64,000 nucleotides of DNA from Arenibacter catalasegens. Lineage in GTDB: Bacteria > Bacteroidota > Bacteroidia > Flavobacteriales > Flavobacteriaceae. Shown piece after piece: positions 43,986-52,817 of this stretch. Both the position numbers and the translations under genes were made by a program. The DNA lies in assembly GCF_002909235.1 (NCBI RefSeq), contig NZ_PHQQ01000001.1, forward strand, positions 362,799 through 426,798, written 5' to 3'. How positions within the stretch are numbered: the stretch's first letter is position 1; every line of letters starts with the position of its first letter. The notes below the pieces were generated by a model. That model ran no database searches, was not told the origin of the DNA, and saw nothing but the letters and a program-made list of their open reading frames with translations.

Positions 43986-45449
43986 CTATTTCTTTATACT
44001 GGTCAACAATTCCTTTACCATTTTAAAATCATCAAAATCTTCGCGAACACCATTGGTTTCCTGATAAGTTTCATGGCCTTTACCCGCTATTAATATTATA
44101 TCCTGGGCAGCCGCCAATTGACATGCCGTTTTAATGGCCTGTTTCCTGTTCACAATAGACAATGTTTTACTTACATTTTGTGGTTCTACACCAGCTTCCA
44201 TTTCCTCGATAATAACCGTCGGGGATTCAGACCTAGGGTTGTCAGAGGTGAAAATGACCTTATTGCTTAATGATGATGCGATATGACCCATAACCGGACG
44301 CTTAGACTTATCTCTGTCACCACCACACCCCACGACGGTGATGACATTTTCATTTCCAGTCCTCAATGTACTGATAGTATCAAGTACATTTTTCAAGGCA
44401 TCCGGTGTATGGGCATAATCAACAATAGCTGTAATTTTTTCTTTTGATATATAATATTGAAACCTTCCATCCACATTTTCCAATTCACTAAGGAGGCGTA
44501 AGGTTTCCAATTTTTCCAATCCTAATAAATCCGCTGTAGCATATATGGCCAACATATTATAAGCATTAAAATCACCGATCAATCTGGTCCACACTTCATT
44601 ATCATCGACCTTCAACAATTGGCCACTAAACTGATTTTCCAATATTTGAGCCCTATAATTGGCATAGGACTTTAATGCATAGGTATACTTTCTTGCTGCT
44701 GTATTCTGCAACATTACCAAGCCGTTCTTATCATCAATATTGGTGAGTGCGAATGCTTTTTTTGATAACCTATCAAACAACATCTTCTTGGCATCCCGGT
44801 ACTCGGCAAAAGTTTTATGATAATCTAAATGATCATGGGACAGATTGGTGAAAATAGCACCTTCAAACACCAATCCTTCCGTTCTTTTTTGATGGATACC
44901 GTGAGAACTAACTTCCATAAAGCAATACTCAACACCGGCATCGTTCATCAACTGCAAGTATTTGTTGATTGTAAGGGCATCCGGAGTCGTATGGGTAGTG
45001 GAATATTCCTTCACATCTACCATTATCCTTATAGTGGATATCAACCCCACTTTAAAACCAGCTTTTTTAAACAATTGATATAACAGACTGCTTACGGTGG
45101 TCTTACCATTGGTCCCCGTAACCCCAACGAGTCTTAAATTCTTGGAAGGATTGCCATAAAAGTTGGATGCCATTATCGCTAAAGCCCTGTTGCCACTGTC
45201 CACCTCAACATAGGTTATTTCATTGACCAATTGTTTTGGAAGTTCTTCGCACACAATAGATTTAGCCCCTAAAGCAATGGCCTTATCTATGAAGAGATGA
45301 CCGTCTGCTACAACTCCCTTTATAGCCACAAAAACATCATCCATTCCGACCTTTCTAGAATCGAAACAAATATTGTTCACCATAATGGAAGTAGAACCAC
45401 TTACAGCAGAAAGGCTAACCCCATACAATATGTCCTTTAGCGTTTTCAT
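43986..45449 (-). CDS. murE: UDP-MurNAc-tripeptide synthetase (meso-diaminopimelate-adding)
   Basis: Adds the third stem residue. 487 residues. ATP loop GVTGTNGKTTVSSLLYQLF, CFMEVSSHGIHQKRTEGL, VDYAHTPDAL, and VGCGGDRDKSKRP are typical MurE blocks. The substrate motif TSDNPRSESP (DNPR) is that of enzymes using meso-diaminopimelate rather than lysine. The start overlaps the ftsI stop in ATGA (4 bases), so they are translationally coupled. mraY follows after 52 bases. No murF is present at this place. Confidence 0.96.
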   Translation of the reverse strand: MKTLKDILYGVSLSAVSGSTSIMVNNICFDSRKVGMDDVFVAIKGVVADGHLFIDKAIALGAKSIVCEELPKQLVNEITYVEVDSGNRALAIMASNFYGNPSKNLRLVGVTGTNGKTTVSSLLYQLFKKAGFKVGLISTIRIMVDVKEYSTTHTTPDALTINKYLQLMNDAGVEYCFMEVSSHGIHQKRTEGLVFEGAIFTNLSHDHLDYHKTFAEYRDAKKMLFDRLSKKAFALTNIDDKNGLVMLQNTAARKYTYALKSYANYRAQILENQFSGQLLKVDDNEVWTRLIGDFNAYNMLAIYATADLLGLEKLETLRLLSELENVDGRFQYYISKEKITAIVDYAHTPDALKNVLDTISTLRTGNENVITVVGCGGDRDKSKRPVMGHIASSLSNKVIFTSDNPRSESPTVIIEEMEAGVEPQNVSKTLSIVNRKQAIKTACQLAAAQDIILIAGKGHETYQETNGVREDFDDFKMVKELLTSIKK

Positions 45450-47452
45450 GATAATACCAAAACTATTTTATTTACCTTTTTCAGATCAGTCCCTTTAGCA
45501 ATAGATTGCTTTTTGACCTTTCCATTTCCCTTTACCTCTACCTCTATCCCTAAGTTTTCAAGAATAGAAACTGCATCCATCCCGCTCATACCCTCTACAT
45601 TAGGCACTTCATTGTAATTTTTATTGGAAGCGGCAAAATATTTTTGAAAATCTTCGTCCAAGCCCTTGGTCTCTGCATCATGGACATCTACCTCATCTAC
45701 CAAAGGGGAACTTGCATAAATTTTTTGAGCAACGGATTTAAAAACGGGACCAGACACATCTGCACCGTAGTAACCAACAGTCTTATCGGGCTCATGAATT
45801 ACCACAATACAAGAATATTTGGGATCGTCCGCAGGAAAGTAGCCCGCAAAAGTTGATATGTACTTCATTACTTCTGGATCCTTGGAAACATAATTCTTCT
45901 GTGTGGTTCCTGTTTTCCCAGCCATGGAAAAATTAGGCGAATAAAGCCCATGTCCAGTACCATACTTTTTCTCCACAACGTCTTTAAGCAATTGCTGCAC
46001 TTTATGTGCTGTTTCCTTTGAGCAGATAGAAGGATTAATGATTTCTTTTTCAAATTTCAGAATGGTCTTATCCCACTCCTTTACCTCTTTTATAAGCCTA
46101 GGCTTTAACATCTCCCCATCATTTGCAATGGCGTTATAAAACGTTAAGGTCTGTAATGGGGTTAAGGAAACCTCATATCCATGTGACATCCACGCCAAAG
46201 AAACTCCTGACCAACCCTTATCCCCAGGATAGCGTATTACAGGGATTCCCTCTCCTTTTACCGGCAAACCCAATTCCCTATGAAGGTTCATATTCATTAG
46301 ACGGTTCACAAATTTCTCCGGATTGTCCTTATAGTTATTATTGATAATTTTAGCGAAGGCGGTATTGGAAGACACTACAAATGCTTTGGCCGCCGTTATT
46401 TTACCATACCCTCCGTGTTTAGAATCCCTAACCGTCCTGTTATAAACCTTATATGTGCCTTTTTCTGTGTCAATTACAGTACTGGTATCAATTACTTTAT
46501 CCTCCAAGGCCACGACCATGGACATTAGTTTAAAGGTAGACCCCGGCTCATGTGATTCTCCAATGGCATAATTTAATCGCTCGTAATATTTACCATCCGT
46601 AGTTCTTCCCAAGTTAGATATAGCCTTGACCTCCCCTGTCTTGGTTTCCATTACAATTACACAACCGTGTTCCGCATTATACTTTTCCAATTGCCCCAAT
46701 AAAGCATGATGGGCAATATCCTGTATATTGATATCTATAGTAGAAACAACATCATAACCATCTTGGGGCTCTACAATATTATCCCAACCTATTGGCTTCC
46801 ACTGTCCTTTTGCTATTTTTTGCTTTAGCCTTTTACCTTCAACCCCCCTTAAATATTGACCAAAGGCCCCTTCAAGCCCAACTCTAGTGTAATATCCATC
46901 CTCATCAACCCTTTCATACCCCACACTACGTTCAGCGATTTTACCTAAGGGGTGCTCACGAACTATTTTTTGTTCAATGATCAAACCTCCTTTATACGGA
47001 CCTTTGTTAAATAGTGGAAATTGTCTTACTGCCACATAATCCGAATAGTCCAAATTTCTGGCTACCAAGGCATATCTATTCTTATTTACTTTTGCCTTTC
47101 TTAACACTTGCTGATAATGGGAGGTTGTCTTACCGAACAATTTTGCCAAAGAATCCGACAAGGCCTTTACATTTTCTTCGAAATCTTTTTTCCCAACAGT
47201 TACAGCATCAAAACGAATGGTATATCTAGAAACCGAAGTAGCCAGCAAACTGCCATCATCAGAATAGAGATTGCCTCTCTTGGGTGCAATGGTGAACATT
47301 TTTTCCGTTCGATCCATGGCAAGCTTCCGATACTTATCCCCTTCCACCATTTGTATACTGACCAATTTAACCAAAACGGCCATTGCAAACAGGAATAGCA
47401 ATCCTGCCACAATGTACAATCTGGTCAATATGTTTTTTTCAGTTACCGCCAC
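45446..47452 (-). CDS. ftsI: Septal penicillin-binding protein FtsI (PBP3) with PASTA domain
   Basis: Class B transpeptidase that crosslinks septal peptidoglycan. 668 residues: one membrane helix (about 10-32), dimerisation domain (about 40-210), transpeptidase domain with SxxK in GSTFKLMSM (near 307), SSN in VVSSNTAFAK, and KTG in MAGKTGTTQKNY. A C-terminal PASTA domain (about 610-668, VPNVEGMSGMDAVSIL) is like those of Gram-positive SpoVD/PBP2x and unlike E. coli FtsI. It starts at GTG: the overlap TAGTG with the ftsL stop and the absence of any ATG near the N-terminus support this. Confidence 0.95.
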   Translation of the reverse strand: MAVTEKNILTRLYIVAGLLFLFAMAVLVKLVSIQMVEGDKYRKLAMDRTEKMFTIAPKRGNLYSDDGSLLATSVSRYTIRFDAVTVGKKDFEENVKALSDSLAKLFGKTTSHYQQVLRKAKVNKNRYALVARNLDYSDYVAVRQFPLFNKGPYKGGLIIEQKIVREHPLGKIAERSVGYERVDEDGYYTRVGLEGAFGQYLRGVEGKRLKQKIAKGQWKPIGWDNIVEPQDGYDVVSTIDINIQDIAHHALLGQLEKYNAEHGCVIVMETKTGEVKAISNLGRTTDGKYYERLNYAIGESHEPGSTFKLMSMVVALEDKVIDTSTVIDTEKGTYKVYNRTVRDSKHGGYGKITAAKAFVVSSNTAFAKIINNNYKDNPEKFVNRLMNMNLHRELGLPVKGEGIPVIRYPGDKGWSGVSLAWMSHGYEVSLTPLQTLTFYNAIANDGEMLKPRLIKEVKEWDKTILKFEKEIINPSICSKETAHKVQQLLKDVVEKKYGTGHGLYSPNFSMAGKTGTTQKNYVSKDPEVMKYISTFAGYFPADDPKYSCIVVIHEPDKTVGYYGADVSGPVFKSVAQKIYASSPLVDEVDVHDAETKGLDEDFQKYFAASNKNYNEVPNVEGMSGMDAVSILENLGIEVEVKGNGKVKKQSIAKGTDLKKVNKIVLVLS

Positions 47453-47775
47453 TATTCCTCTGTTTCTTTTTTAACTTTTATTTTTTTTGGAGGAGTTTCC
47501 GAAGGAAATAATCCATCCTGCTCCAAGATTCTCAACACCGTCGATTCCAACTTTAACTCCTGCATGTCCGAACGAACATCCACAAACTCACTTCTTAACT
47601 CCTTAACCTGCTCATCAAGAGCGGCTATTTTATGAACTTTTCCATCGGCGCTATGGGAACTGGCAATCATTACTGTTGCCAAAAAAGAAATGTAAATAAT
47701 AAACAGCCAGTTTTTTGGAGCGCCTCCACTCACCAAAAACTTTCCTTTTAATATGTCTAATATTCCTTTTCTCAT
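47452..47775 (-). CDS. ftsL: FtsL-like divisome protein
   Basis: Small bitopic protein of 107 residues. One membrane helix (about 24-43, WLFIIYISFLATVMIASSH) is followed by a coiled-coil-like segment with heptad pattern (KIAALDEQVKELRSEFVDVRSDMQELKL) and a basic tail. The sequence itself is barely conserved, as usual for FtsL; the call rests on topology and position between rsmH and ftsI. The start is ATG 47775 rather than the preceding GTG at 47778. Its stop codon overlaps the ftsI GTG start. Confidence 0.82.
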   Translation of the reverse strand: MRKGILDILKGKFLVSGGAPKNWLFIIYISFLATVMIASSHSADGKVHKIAALDEQVKELRSEFVDVRSDMQELKLESTVLRILEQDGLFPSETPPKKIKVKKETEE

Positions 47776-47852
47776 CACTTAAAAAATCATTCAACTATAT
47801 TATCTCAACACAAACACCTCTTTGATGGATTCTTCACAATAACCCGCTAAAT

Positions 47853-48752
47853 TTAGGCTTGCTCTGCAATTCTCAATTTGGCGCTTCTCGCTCTATTATT
47901 ACTCCTTATCTCTTCTCTTGAAGGAACCACCAATCCTCCAACCTTTTTTAACGGAACCTCTATATTCCCATAAAAATCCTTTTCCGGCTCCCCTTCAAAC
48001 TGACCTGCTCTAATAAACCTTTTAACAAGCCTGTCCTCCAAGGAATGGTAACTAATAACACTCAACCTACCCCCTTCATTCAACAATTCCGGCACTTGCA
48101 ACAAAAACTCTTTTATCACCTGAATCTCCTGGTTCACTTCTATCCTTATAGCTTGATATATCTGAGCCAATATTTTATGCTCCCTATGCTTTGGCAGGTA
48201 TTGCCCCAACACCTCTTTTAATTGATCTGTGGTCTTTATGGGATCAACCTCCCTACGCTCTATTATGGTCTTTGCCATTGCATTGGCATTCCTCAGGTCA
48301 CCATACTGAAAGAGAACCCTACTCAACTCGTCAAAGTCATAAACATTTACCACGTCAAAAGCTGAAATCTGATTTTTCTTGCTCATGCGCATATCTAGAT
48401 CTGCATCAAAACGAGTTGAAAAACCTCTTTCCGCCTTATCAAATTGATGCGATGACACTCCAAAATCGGCCAAAATCCCATCTACTTTCTTTACTCCATA
48501 GAACTTCAAAAACTGCTTTACATACCTAAAGTTTTCATTTATCAACTGAAAGCGTCCATCATCAATAACATTTTGCAATGCATCTTCATCCTGATCAAAT
48601 GCCAACAGTCTTCCTTCTTCCCCCAACCTTTTCAATATCTCCCTAGAATGTCCACCACCTCCAAAAGTCACGTCCACATAAACTCCATCGGGCTTTATAT
48701 GTAGTCCATCAACGGACTCTTTCAACAATACTGGATTATGATATGTCATCAT
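47853..48752 (-). CDS. rsmH: 16S rRNA m4C1402 methyltransferase RsmH
   Basis: SAM-dependent rRNA methylase acting near the P-site, long known as MraW. 299 residues with YHNPVLLKESVDGL at the N-terminus, SAM motif VDVTFGGGGHSREIL, DGILADFGVSSHQFDKAERGFSTR, and the C-terminal ISYHSLEDRLVKRF block. Its start overlaps the end of mraZ by 17 bases, so it is co-translated with that regulator. ftsL follows 77 bases later. Confidence 0.96.
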   Translation of the reverse strand: MMTYHNPVLLKESVDGLHIKPDGVYVDVTFGGGGHSREILKRLGEEGRLLAFDQDEDALQNVIDDGRFQLINENFRYVKQFLKFYGVKKVDGILADFGVSSHQFDKAERGFSTRFDADLDMRMSKKNQISAFDVVNVYDFDELSRVLFQYGDLRNANAMAKTIIERREVDPIKTTDQLKEVLGQYLPKHREHKILAQIYQAIRIEVNQEIQVIKEFLLQVPELLNEGGRLSVISYHSLEDRLVKRFIRAGQFEGEPEKDFYGNIEVPLKKVGGLVVPSREEIRSNNRARSAKLRIAEQA

Positions 48753-49200
48753 CGTCGTCTCCCATTACTTCTTCTGCCAAACTTGCAAAGTCCTCGGCCG
48801 TTTCCTCCAATACCTTTTCATAACTATCCTTATCCCAGATCTCAATAATATTGATTGCAGAACTCAGCACTACTTCTTTAGCAATTCCTGCCACATCTAC
48901 CAAATTTTTTGGAATCAACAACCTACCTGTGGCATCTATTTCCACTACCTTTACTCCTGCAGAAAATCTTCTTATGAAATCGTTGTTTTTTTTCTTAAAT
49001 CTGTTTTTCTTGTTCATTTTCTCCATCAGCAAATTCCACTCTGCCATGGGATACAACTCTAAACAAGGTTGAAAAACCGAACGCTTTACAACAAAACCAT
49101 CATTAATTACGGGTGACATCTGATTTTTAAGCGCCACAGGAAGCATTACCCTTCCTTTAGAATCGGCCTTACAATCATATGTTCCAATGAAATTTATCAC
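48736..49200 (-). CDS. mraZ: MraZ transcriptional regulator of the dcw cluster
   Basis: First gene of the dcw operon. MraZ has two SpoVT/AbrB-like repeats and binds repeats in its own promoter to repress the cluster. Repeat 1 is IGTYDCKADSKGRVMLPVALK (residues about 5-25) and repeat 2 is VVEIDATGRLLIPKNLVDVAGI (about 84-105). 154 residues with an acidic end (EEVMGDDDDDIS). Bacterial-type DNA-binding sites (direct TGGGN repeats) were not found in the upstream region, so local control is unclear. Confidence 0.95.
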   Translation of the reverse strand: MINFIGTYDCKADSKGRVMLPVALKNQMSPVINDGFVVKRSVFQPCLELYPMAEWNLLMEKMNKKNRFKKKNNDFIRRFSAGVKVVEIDATGRLLIPKNLVDVAGIAKEVVLSSAINIIEIWDKDSYEKVLEETAEDFASLAEEVMGDDDDDIS

Positions 49201-49230
49201 TTAAAGTAGCTGGTTTTTAATTTAATAACT

Positions 49231-49238
49231 CAAATATA
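49231..49238 (-). promoter_or_regulatory. Predicted -7 element of mraZ/dcw
   Basis: Minus-strand TATATTTG, an exact TAnnTTTG match 31 bases before the mraZ start. Candidate -33 elements are at non-ideal distances (15 or 25). It probably drives all of mraZ to ftsZ. Confidence 0.5.
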
Positions 49239-49412
49239 TAGAAATTATTACCACAATTTACCACAAAATACCACTTTGTTAATAAAATGCATACTTTATC
49301 GACAAATGACACTCAAAATGCCTACTCAAAAAACCTTAGGGAGGATTCCACAAAAATTCTTTTAACAAATAAAATGTCATTATTTATTGCCTTTCCAAAA
49401 ACTTGGCTATAC

Positions 49413-49440
49413 TTGTATAACAATGAAATGCCTATATTTG
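49413..49440 (+). promoter_or_regulatory. Predicted promoter of the hydrolase-engB operon
   Basis: TTG (49413-49415), 17 bases, TATATTTG (49433-49440): a complete flavobacterial promoter layout 25 bases before the start at 49466. The 265-base divergent space with mraZ is otherwise free of genes. Confidence 0.6.
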
Positions 49441-49465
49441 TCAACTAAGACCAGAACCATCCTTA

Positions 49466-50230
49466 ATGGAAAAAAAGATAATTAAAGAGGGGAAATACCG
49501 CTACATTGAAATGGGTGAAGGAACACCCATTATAATATTGCACGGCCTCATGGGCGGATTGAGTAATTTCCATGGGGTTATGAATCATTTCCCGCCTAAG
49601 GGTTATAAGGTATTGGTACCCGAACTTCCGATTTATGATATGCCATTGCTCAAGACTAACGTAAAGAGTTTTGCCAAATTTCTAGAACGGTTTATAGTGC
49701 ACAAAGGACTAGAAGATGTAATTCTTTTAGGTAATTCCCTGGGGGGCCATATTGGTCTTCTTCACACCAAATTATATCCAAAAATGGTTAAGGCCTTGGT
49801 TATAACAGGTAGTTCTGGCCTATACGAAAGTGCTATGGGCGACGGTTACCCCAAGCGTGGTGATTATGAATTTATAAAGAAAAAAGCACAAGATGTGTTT
49901 TACGATCCGGAAATAGCCACCAAAGAAATTGTTGACGAAGTTTTTGCTACGGTAAATGACCGAATTAAATTGGTAAAAACATTATCTATAGCAAAAAGTG
50001 CCATTAGGCACAATATGTCCAAAGATTTACCACACATGCTGACACCCACTTGCATAATATGGGGCAAAAACGATAGTGTTACCCCCCCAAATGTGGCCGA
50101 GGAATTTCATGCCCTTCTGCCCGATTCCGATTTATTTTGGATCGATAAGTGCGGACATGCACCAATGATGGAACATCCCCTAGAATTCAACAACGTCCTT
50201 GACGCTTGGCTAGAGAAACGAAATTTATAA
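49466..50230 (+). CDS. Alpha/beta hydrolase family protein
   Basis: 254-residue hydrolase of the alpha/beta fold. Oxyanion region PIIILHGLMGGLSNFHG, nucleophile elbow LGNSLGGHIG (Ser near 92), acid in a segment such as IIWGKNDSVTPPN (Asp near 196), and catalytic His in CGHAPMMEHP (about 229-238). Cytosolic, no signal peptide. Family members are esterases, lipases or C-C hydrolases; the substrate is not deducible. It lies 38 bases before engB on the same strand, a pairing I recall from other flavobacteria next to mraZ. Confidence 0.9.
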   Translation: MEKKIIKEGKYRYIEMGEGTPIIILHGLMGGLSNFHGVMNHFPPKGYKVLVPELPIYDMPLLKTNVKSFAKFLERFIVHKGLEDVILLGNSLGGHIGLLHTKLYPKMVKALVITGSSGLYESAMGDGYPKRGDYEFIKKKAQDVFYDPEIATKEIVDEVFATVNDRIKLVKTLSIAKSAIRHNMSKDLPHMLTPTCIIWGKNDSVTPPNVAEEFHALLPDSDLFWIDKCGHAPMMEHPLEFNNVLDAWLEKRNL

Positions 50231-50268
50231 TCGGAAGTCAAGACTAATAATACTTTAATCGCAATCAA

Positions 50269-50883
50269 ATGAAAATAAAGTCGGCCGACTTTGTCATGAG
50301 CAATTCCAACGTAATAAATTGCCCAAAGGACAATTTGCCGGAATACGCTTTTATAGGGCGTTCCAATGTAGGAAAATCTTCCTTGATCAATATGCTTACC
50401 CAAAGGAAAGGATTGGCCAAAACATCTGGACGGCCCGGAAAGACTCAGCTCATAAATCATTTTAAAATTAACGAAAATTGGTTTTTGGTAGATTTACCCG
50501 GATATGGATATGCCCGTGTATCCAAAAAAGACAAAAAAACCTTCCAAAAATATATTACCGACTACTTTATTGAGCGACAGCAATTGGTATGTGCCTTTGT
50601 TTTGATCGATATTAGACATGAACCCCAAAAAGTAGATTTGGAATTTCTGGAATGGATGGGAGAAAACCAGATTCCATTTTGCATGATTTTCACCAAAGCG
50701 GATAAATTGAGGCCAAAAGCGATTGAAAATCACGTTAATGACTACATAAAACAACTACTGGAAGGAGTCTGGGAAGAAGCACCCAATTATTTTGTTACGT
50801 CCTCCACTAGCGGTATTGGCCAAGAAGAATTGTTAGGTTATATTGATGAATTAAACACCAATTTTTTTAAAGAAATACGTTAG
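50269..50883 (+). CDS. engB: Ribosome biogenesis GTP-binding protein EngB (YsxC/YihA)
   Basis: Essential small GTPase for 50S assembly. 204 residues; G1 GRSNVGKSSLIN, G2 T (TSGRPGKTQ), G3 DLPGYG, G4 TKAD and G5-like SSTSG are all present in order. It is the second gene of the hydrolase operon and converges with the minus-strand gene at 50896. Confidence 0.96.
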   Translation: MKIKSADFVMSNSNVINCPKDNLPEYAFIGRSNVGKSSLINMLTQRKGLAKTSGRPGKTQLINHFKINENWFLVDLPGYGYARVSKKDKKTFQKYITDYFIERQQLVCAFVLIDIRHEPQKVDLEFLEWMGENQIPFCMIFTKADKLRPKAIENHVNDYIKQLLEGVWEEAPNYFVTSSTSGIGQEELLGYIDELNTNFFKEIR

Positions 50884-50895
50884 ATCCGCCTCTAA

Positions 50896-51288
50896 TTACA
50901 CCTGAGTTTTTTGGGTATATTTTTCCCAAATACCCAATATTAAGGCTTCTTGATTCTTCATGGTATTTATCACTTCTTTATTAAGAAACTCTAACAGTCC
51001 GCCATTTTTTGAAATAAACACCTTTGGAAAGGCGTGCTTACTATGATTTTCATTTGGATAGCGTTCCTTAAACTCATCCAAATGAAGAAATTCCATTTCC
51101 AAGCCAGAATTTTGTCTGAATTCTTTCCATTTTTTATTTTCAGAAAAAACACCAAAGGTTATCGCGCATAAATTACAATCGTAGGAGCTAGGACTTAAAA
51201 TTTTATGGGCACTACCCAGCAATGCATTACCCGCGCCGGAATTGGCATTATATACAAAAACAAGCTGTTCTAAGGGGGTACTATCCAT
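50896..51288 (-). CDS. Conserved-looking hypothetical protein with CNLC motif
   Basis: 130 residues, cytoplasmic (no signal peptide or membrane segment). The N-terminus LEQLVFVYNANSGAGNALL is followed by YDCNLCAITFGVF, a CxxC pair (Cys38 and Cys41) that might bind metal or act in redox, and by a Phe/Lys-rich C-terminal half. I do not recognise the family. Related proteins are sometimes labelled GTPase in annotations, but no G1/G3/G4 motif is visible here. Convergent with engB; upstream of gldC's 3' end by about 100 bases and on the same strand. Confidence 0.65.
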   Translation of the reverse strand: MDSTPLEQLVFVYNANSGAGNALLGSAHKILSPSSYDCNLCAITFGVFSENKKWKEFRQNSGLEMEFLHLDEFKERYPNENHSKHAFPKVFISKNGGLLEFLNKEVINTMKNQEALILGIWEKYTQKTQV

Positions 51289-51394
51289 ACCAATAAGCTA
51301 AAAATTTGCTATTGCGTGCTTAGTCGATAAACGATGAGATTACTTAATGGAAATTCAAATAGCAAGCCCAAGAGGACAAACAGTTTAAAAGCAA

Positions 51395-51730
51395 CTATTT
51401 TTTTAACTCCAATTTTTCAGCAAAATAATCGCAAAAATCCTTCATTGTCGCTGTCATTTTTTCATCTTGTGTTGCCTTCAAAAATGTATCGGACAAAGAA
51501 ACTAAAGTTTGGTGAAAAAAGATTTTCATTTCATCCACGGGCATATCCTTGGTCCATAAGTCTATTTTCAAGGATTCCTGGTTTTCACTATCCCACACGG
51601 ACAATAACATTGCCTTGGCATTTTCATTATCTATACCACCATCTTGAGCGGACCACGATAATTCCTGAGGAACCCTATTTTCATCCAATCCAACTCTTAA
51701 CGTAATTTCTGATGTATGTAATTTTGCCAT
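51395..51730 (-). CDS. gldC: Gliding motility protein GldC
   Basis: Small cytoplasmic protein of 111 residues linked to gliding and type IX secretion in flavobacteria. The whole sequence fits the family, for example the N-terminal TSEITLRVGLDENRVPQELSW and LLSVWDSENQESLKIDLWTKDMPVDEMK. Biochemical function is not known; it belongs to the GldB-GldC pair. Lies 28 bases after gldB in the same operon. Confidence 0.9.
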   Translation of the reverse strand: MAKLHTSEITLRVGLDENRVPQELSWSAQDGGIDNENAKAMLLSVWDSENQESLKIDLWTKDMPVDEMKIFFHQTLVSLSDTFLKATQDEKMTATMKDFCDYFAEKLELKK

Positions 51731-51758
51731 TATTTTGCTTTTGATTTGTTTTGATCTT

Positions 51759-52724
51759 TTACTGCTTTCTAGGTTTATATCCCGATCTTTTAAAAAGTTC
51801 TTCTTCAGGTACGGTCAACATATCCTGTAAAGAAATCTTATTATTATTCATGAATGCCCTTACTATTTGCCAACCTAAATACCTCCCTATTTTACCAGGC
51901 GACTCGTTATCAAGTTCCAATTCAAATTTCGAAAAAGGTGCTGGATCCAAAAATCGTGGTCCCAATTTACTATTGGTACTGTATAATAATTGACGTTCTA
52001 TAAAATAACGCCAAATCTGTTCCTCGTTGGCATTGGCCCATTCCAATTCTTCAGATTCATAACCCATTGTAATGGCATCGGAACTTTGAGGCATCAGCTT
52101 TTTCATTAGGTACAGCTCTTTGCCATAAAAAATAAGTTGTGCTAAAAAAGTGCGGTCCCGAGGAGAGGGCACCACAGTTTTGGCAAACGCACTGGCTACA
52201 TCACGGGTCAAATATTTCTCATCCAAATCATTGGCAATATATTTGGAAATACCTTGATAAAACTTGTGGGATTGCCCCAAATAATTATCAAGACCGATAA
52301 GAAGCAAACTATCCGTTAAAATTATCCTATTGTTATAATCCACATCGGAAGTCACTGTAACCACTTTAGGGACATTATATTTTGGAAAATAATACTTTAC
52401 ATACTTGAACAATACAATTAGATCCTCTTGTTGTTTATCAAAGTTGGGATAGGATTTCCCAACCTCATCAAGAACCTCTATTTGCAAAGTATCCTGTAAT
52501 TTTTCAATCCATATGCTATCCGAATAATTGACAGGGAAAAGATATGGGTATTTCTTTTTCAAAATAGGAATATCCACAGGCTTTGCTTGGGCAAATTCCC
52601 TATCGAACCTAAAGACCTCCACATCTACATTTATTTTGGCTATCTCATCGGCCAATTTATCCGCACTATCACAACTGAAAAAAATAAAAATTGGAAGAAA
52701 AATAAGGAATATGGCCTTTCGCAT
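51759..52724 (-). CDS. gldB: Gliding motility lipoprotein GldB
   Basis: 321-residue lipoprotein: signal peptide MRKAIFLIFLPIFIFFSCDS with lipobox Cys18. It is required for gliding motility in Flavobacterium johnsoniae. The body is helical with conserved IDVEVFRFDREFAQA-type N-terminal and LGWQIVRAFMNNNK-type C-terminal blocks; it shares distant features with Zn-peptidase-like folds, but I do not assert activity. A -7 element lies 58 bases upstream and the next gene is gldC, so these form a two-gene operon, divergent from nadE. Confidence 0.9.
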   Translation of the reverse strand: MRKAIFLIFLPIFIFFSCDSADKLADEIAKINVDVEVFRFDREFAQAKPVDIPILKKKYPYLFPVNYSDSIWIEKLQDTLQIEVLDEVGKSYPNFDKQQEDLIVLFKYVKYYFPKYNVPKVVTVTSDVDYNNRIILTDSLLLIGLDNYLGQSHKFYQGISKYIANDLDEKYLTRDVASAFAKTVVPSPRDRTFLAQLIFYGKELYLMKKLMPQSSDAITMGYESEELEWANANEEQIWRYFIERQLLYSTNSKLGPRFLDPAPFSKFELELDNESPGKIGRYLGWQIVRAFMNNNKISLQDMLTVPEEELFKRSGYKPRKQ

Positions 52725-52782
52725 GCTAAAGTAATTCGGTTAATGTTTTAAATTCTAAATTCTAGGCTTTATTTTTACCATA

Positions 52783-52790
52783 CAAAGTTA
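52783..52790 (-). promoter_or_regulatory. Predicted -7 element of gldB-gldC
   Basis: Minus-strand TAACTTTG, an exact TAnnTTTG match 58 bases before the gldB start. Confidence 0.4.
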
Positions 52791-52817
52791 AGTTTTTAAA
52801 CCTTATAAATTGTTCAG

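Noticed and set aside
50896..51288. GTPase annotation for the CNLC protein
   Set aside because: No Walker A, DxxG or NKxD motif is present.
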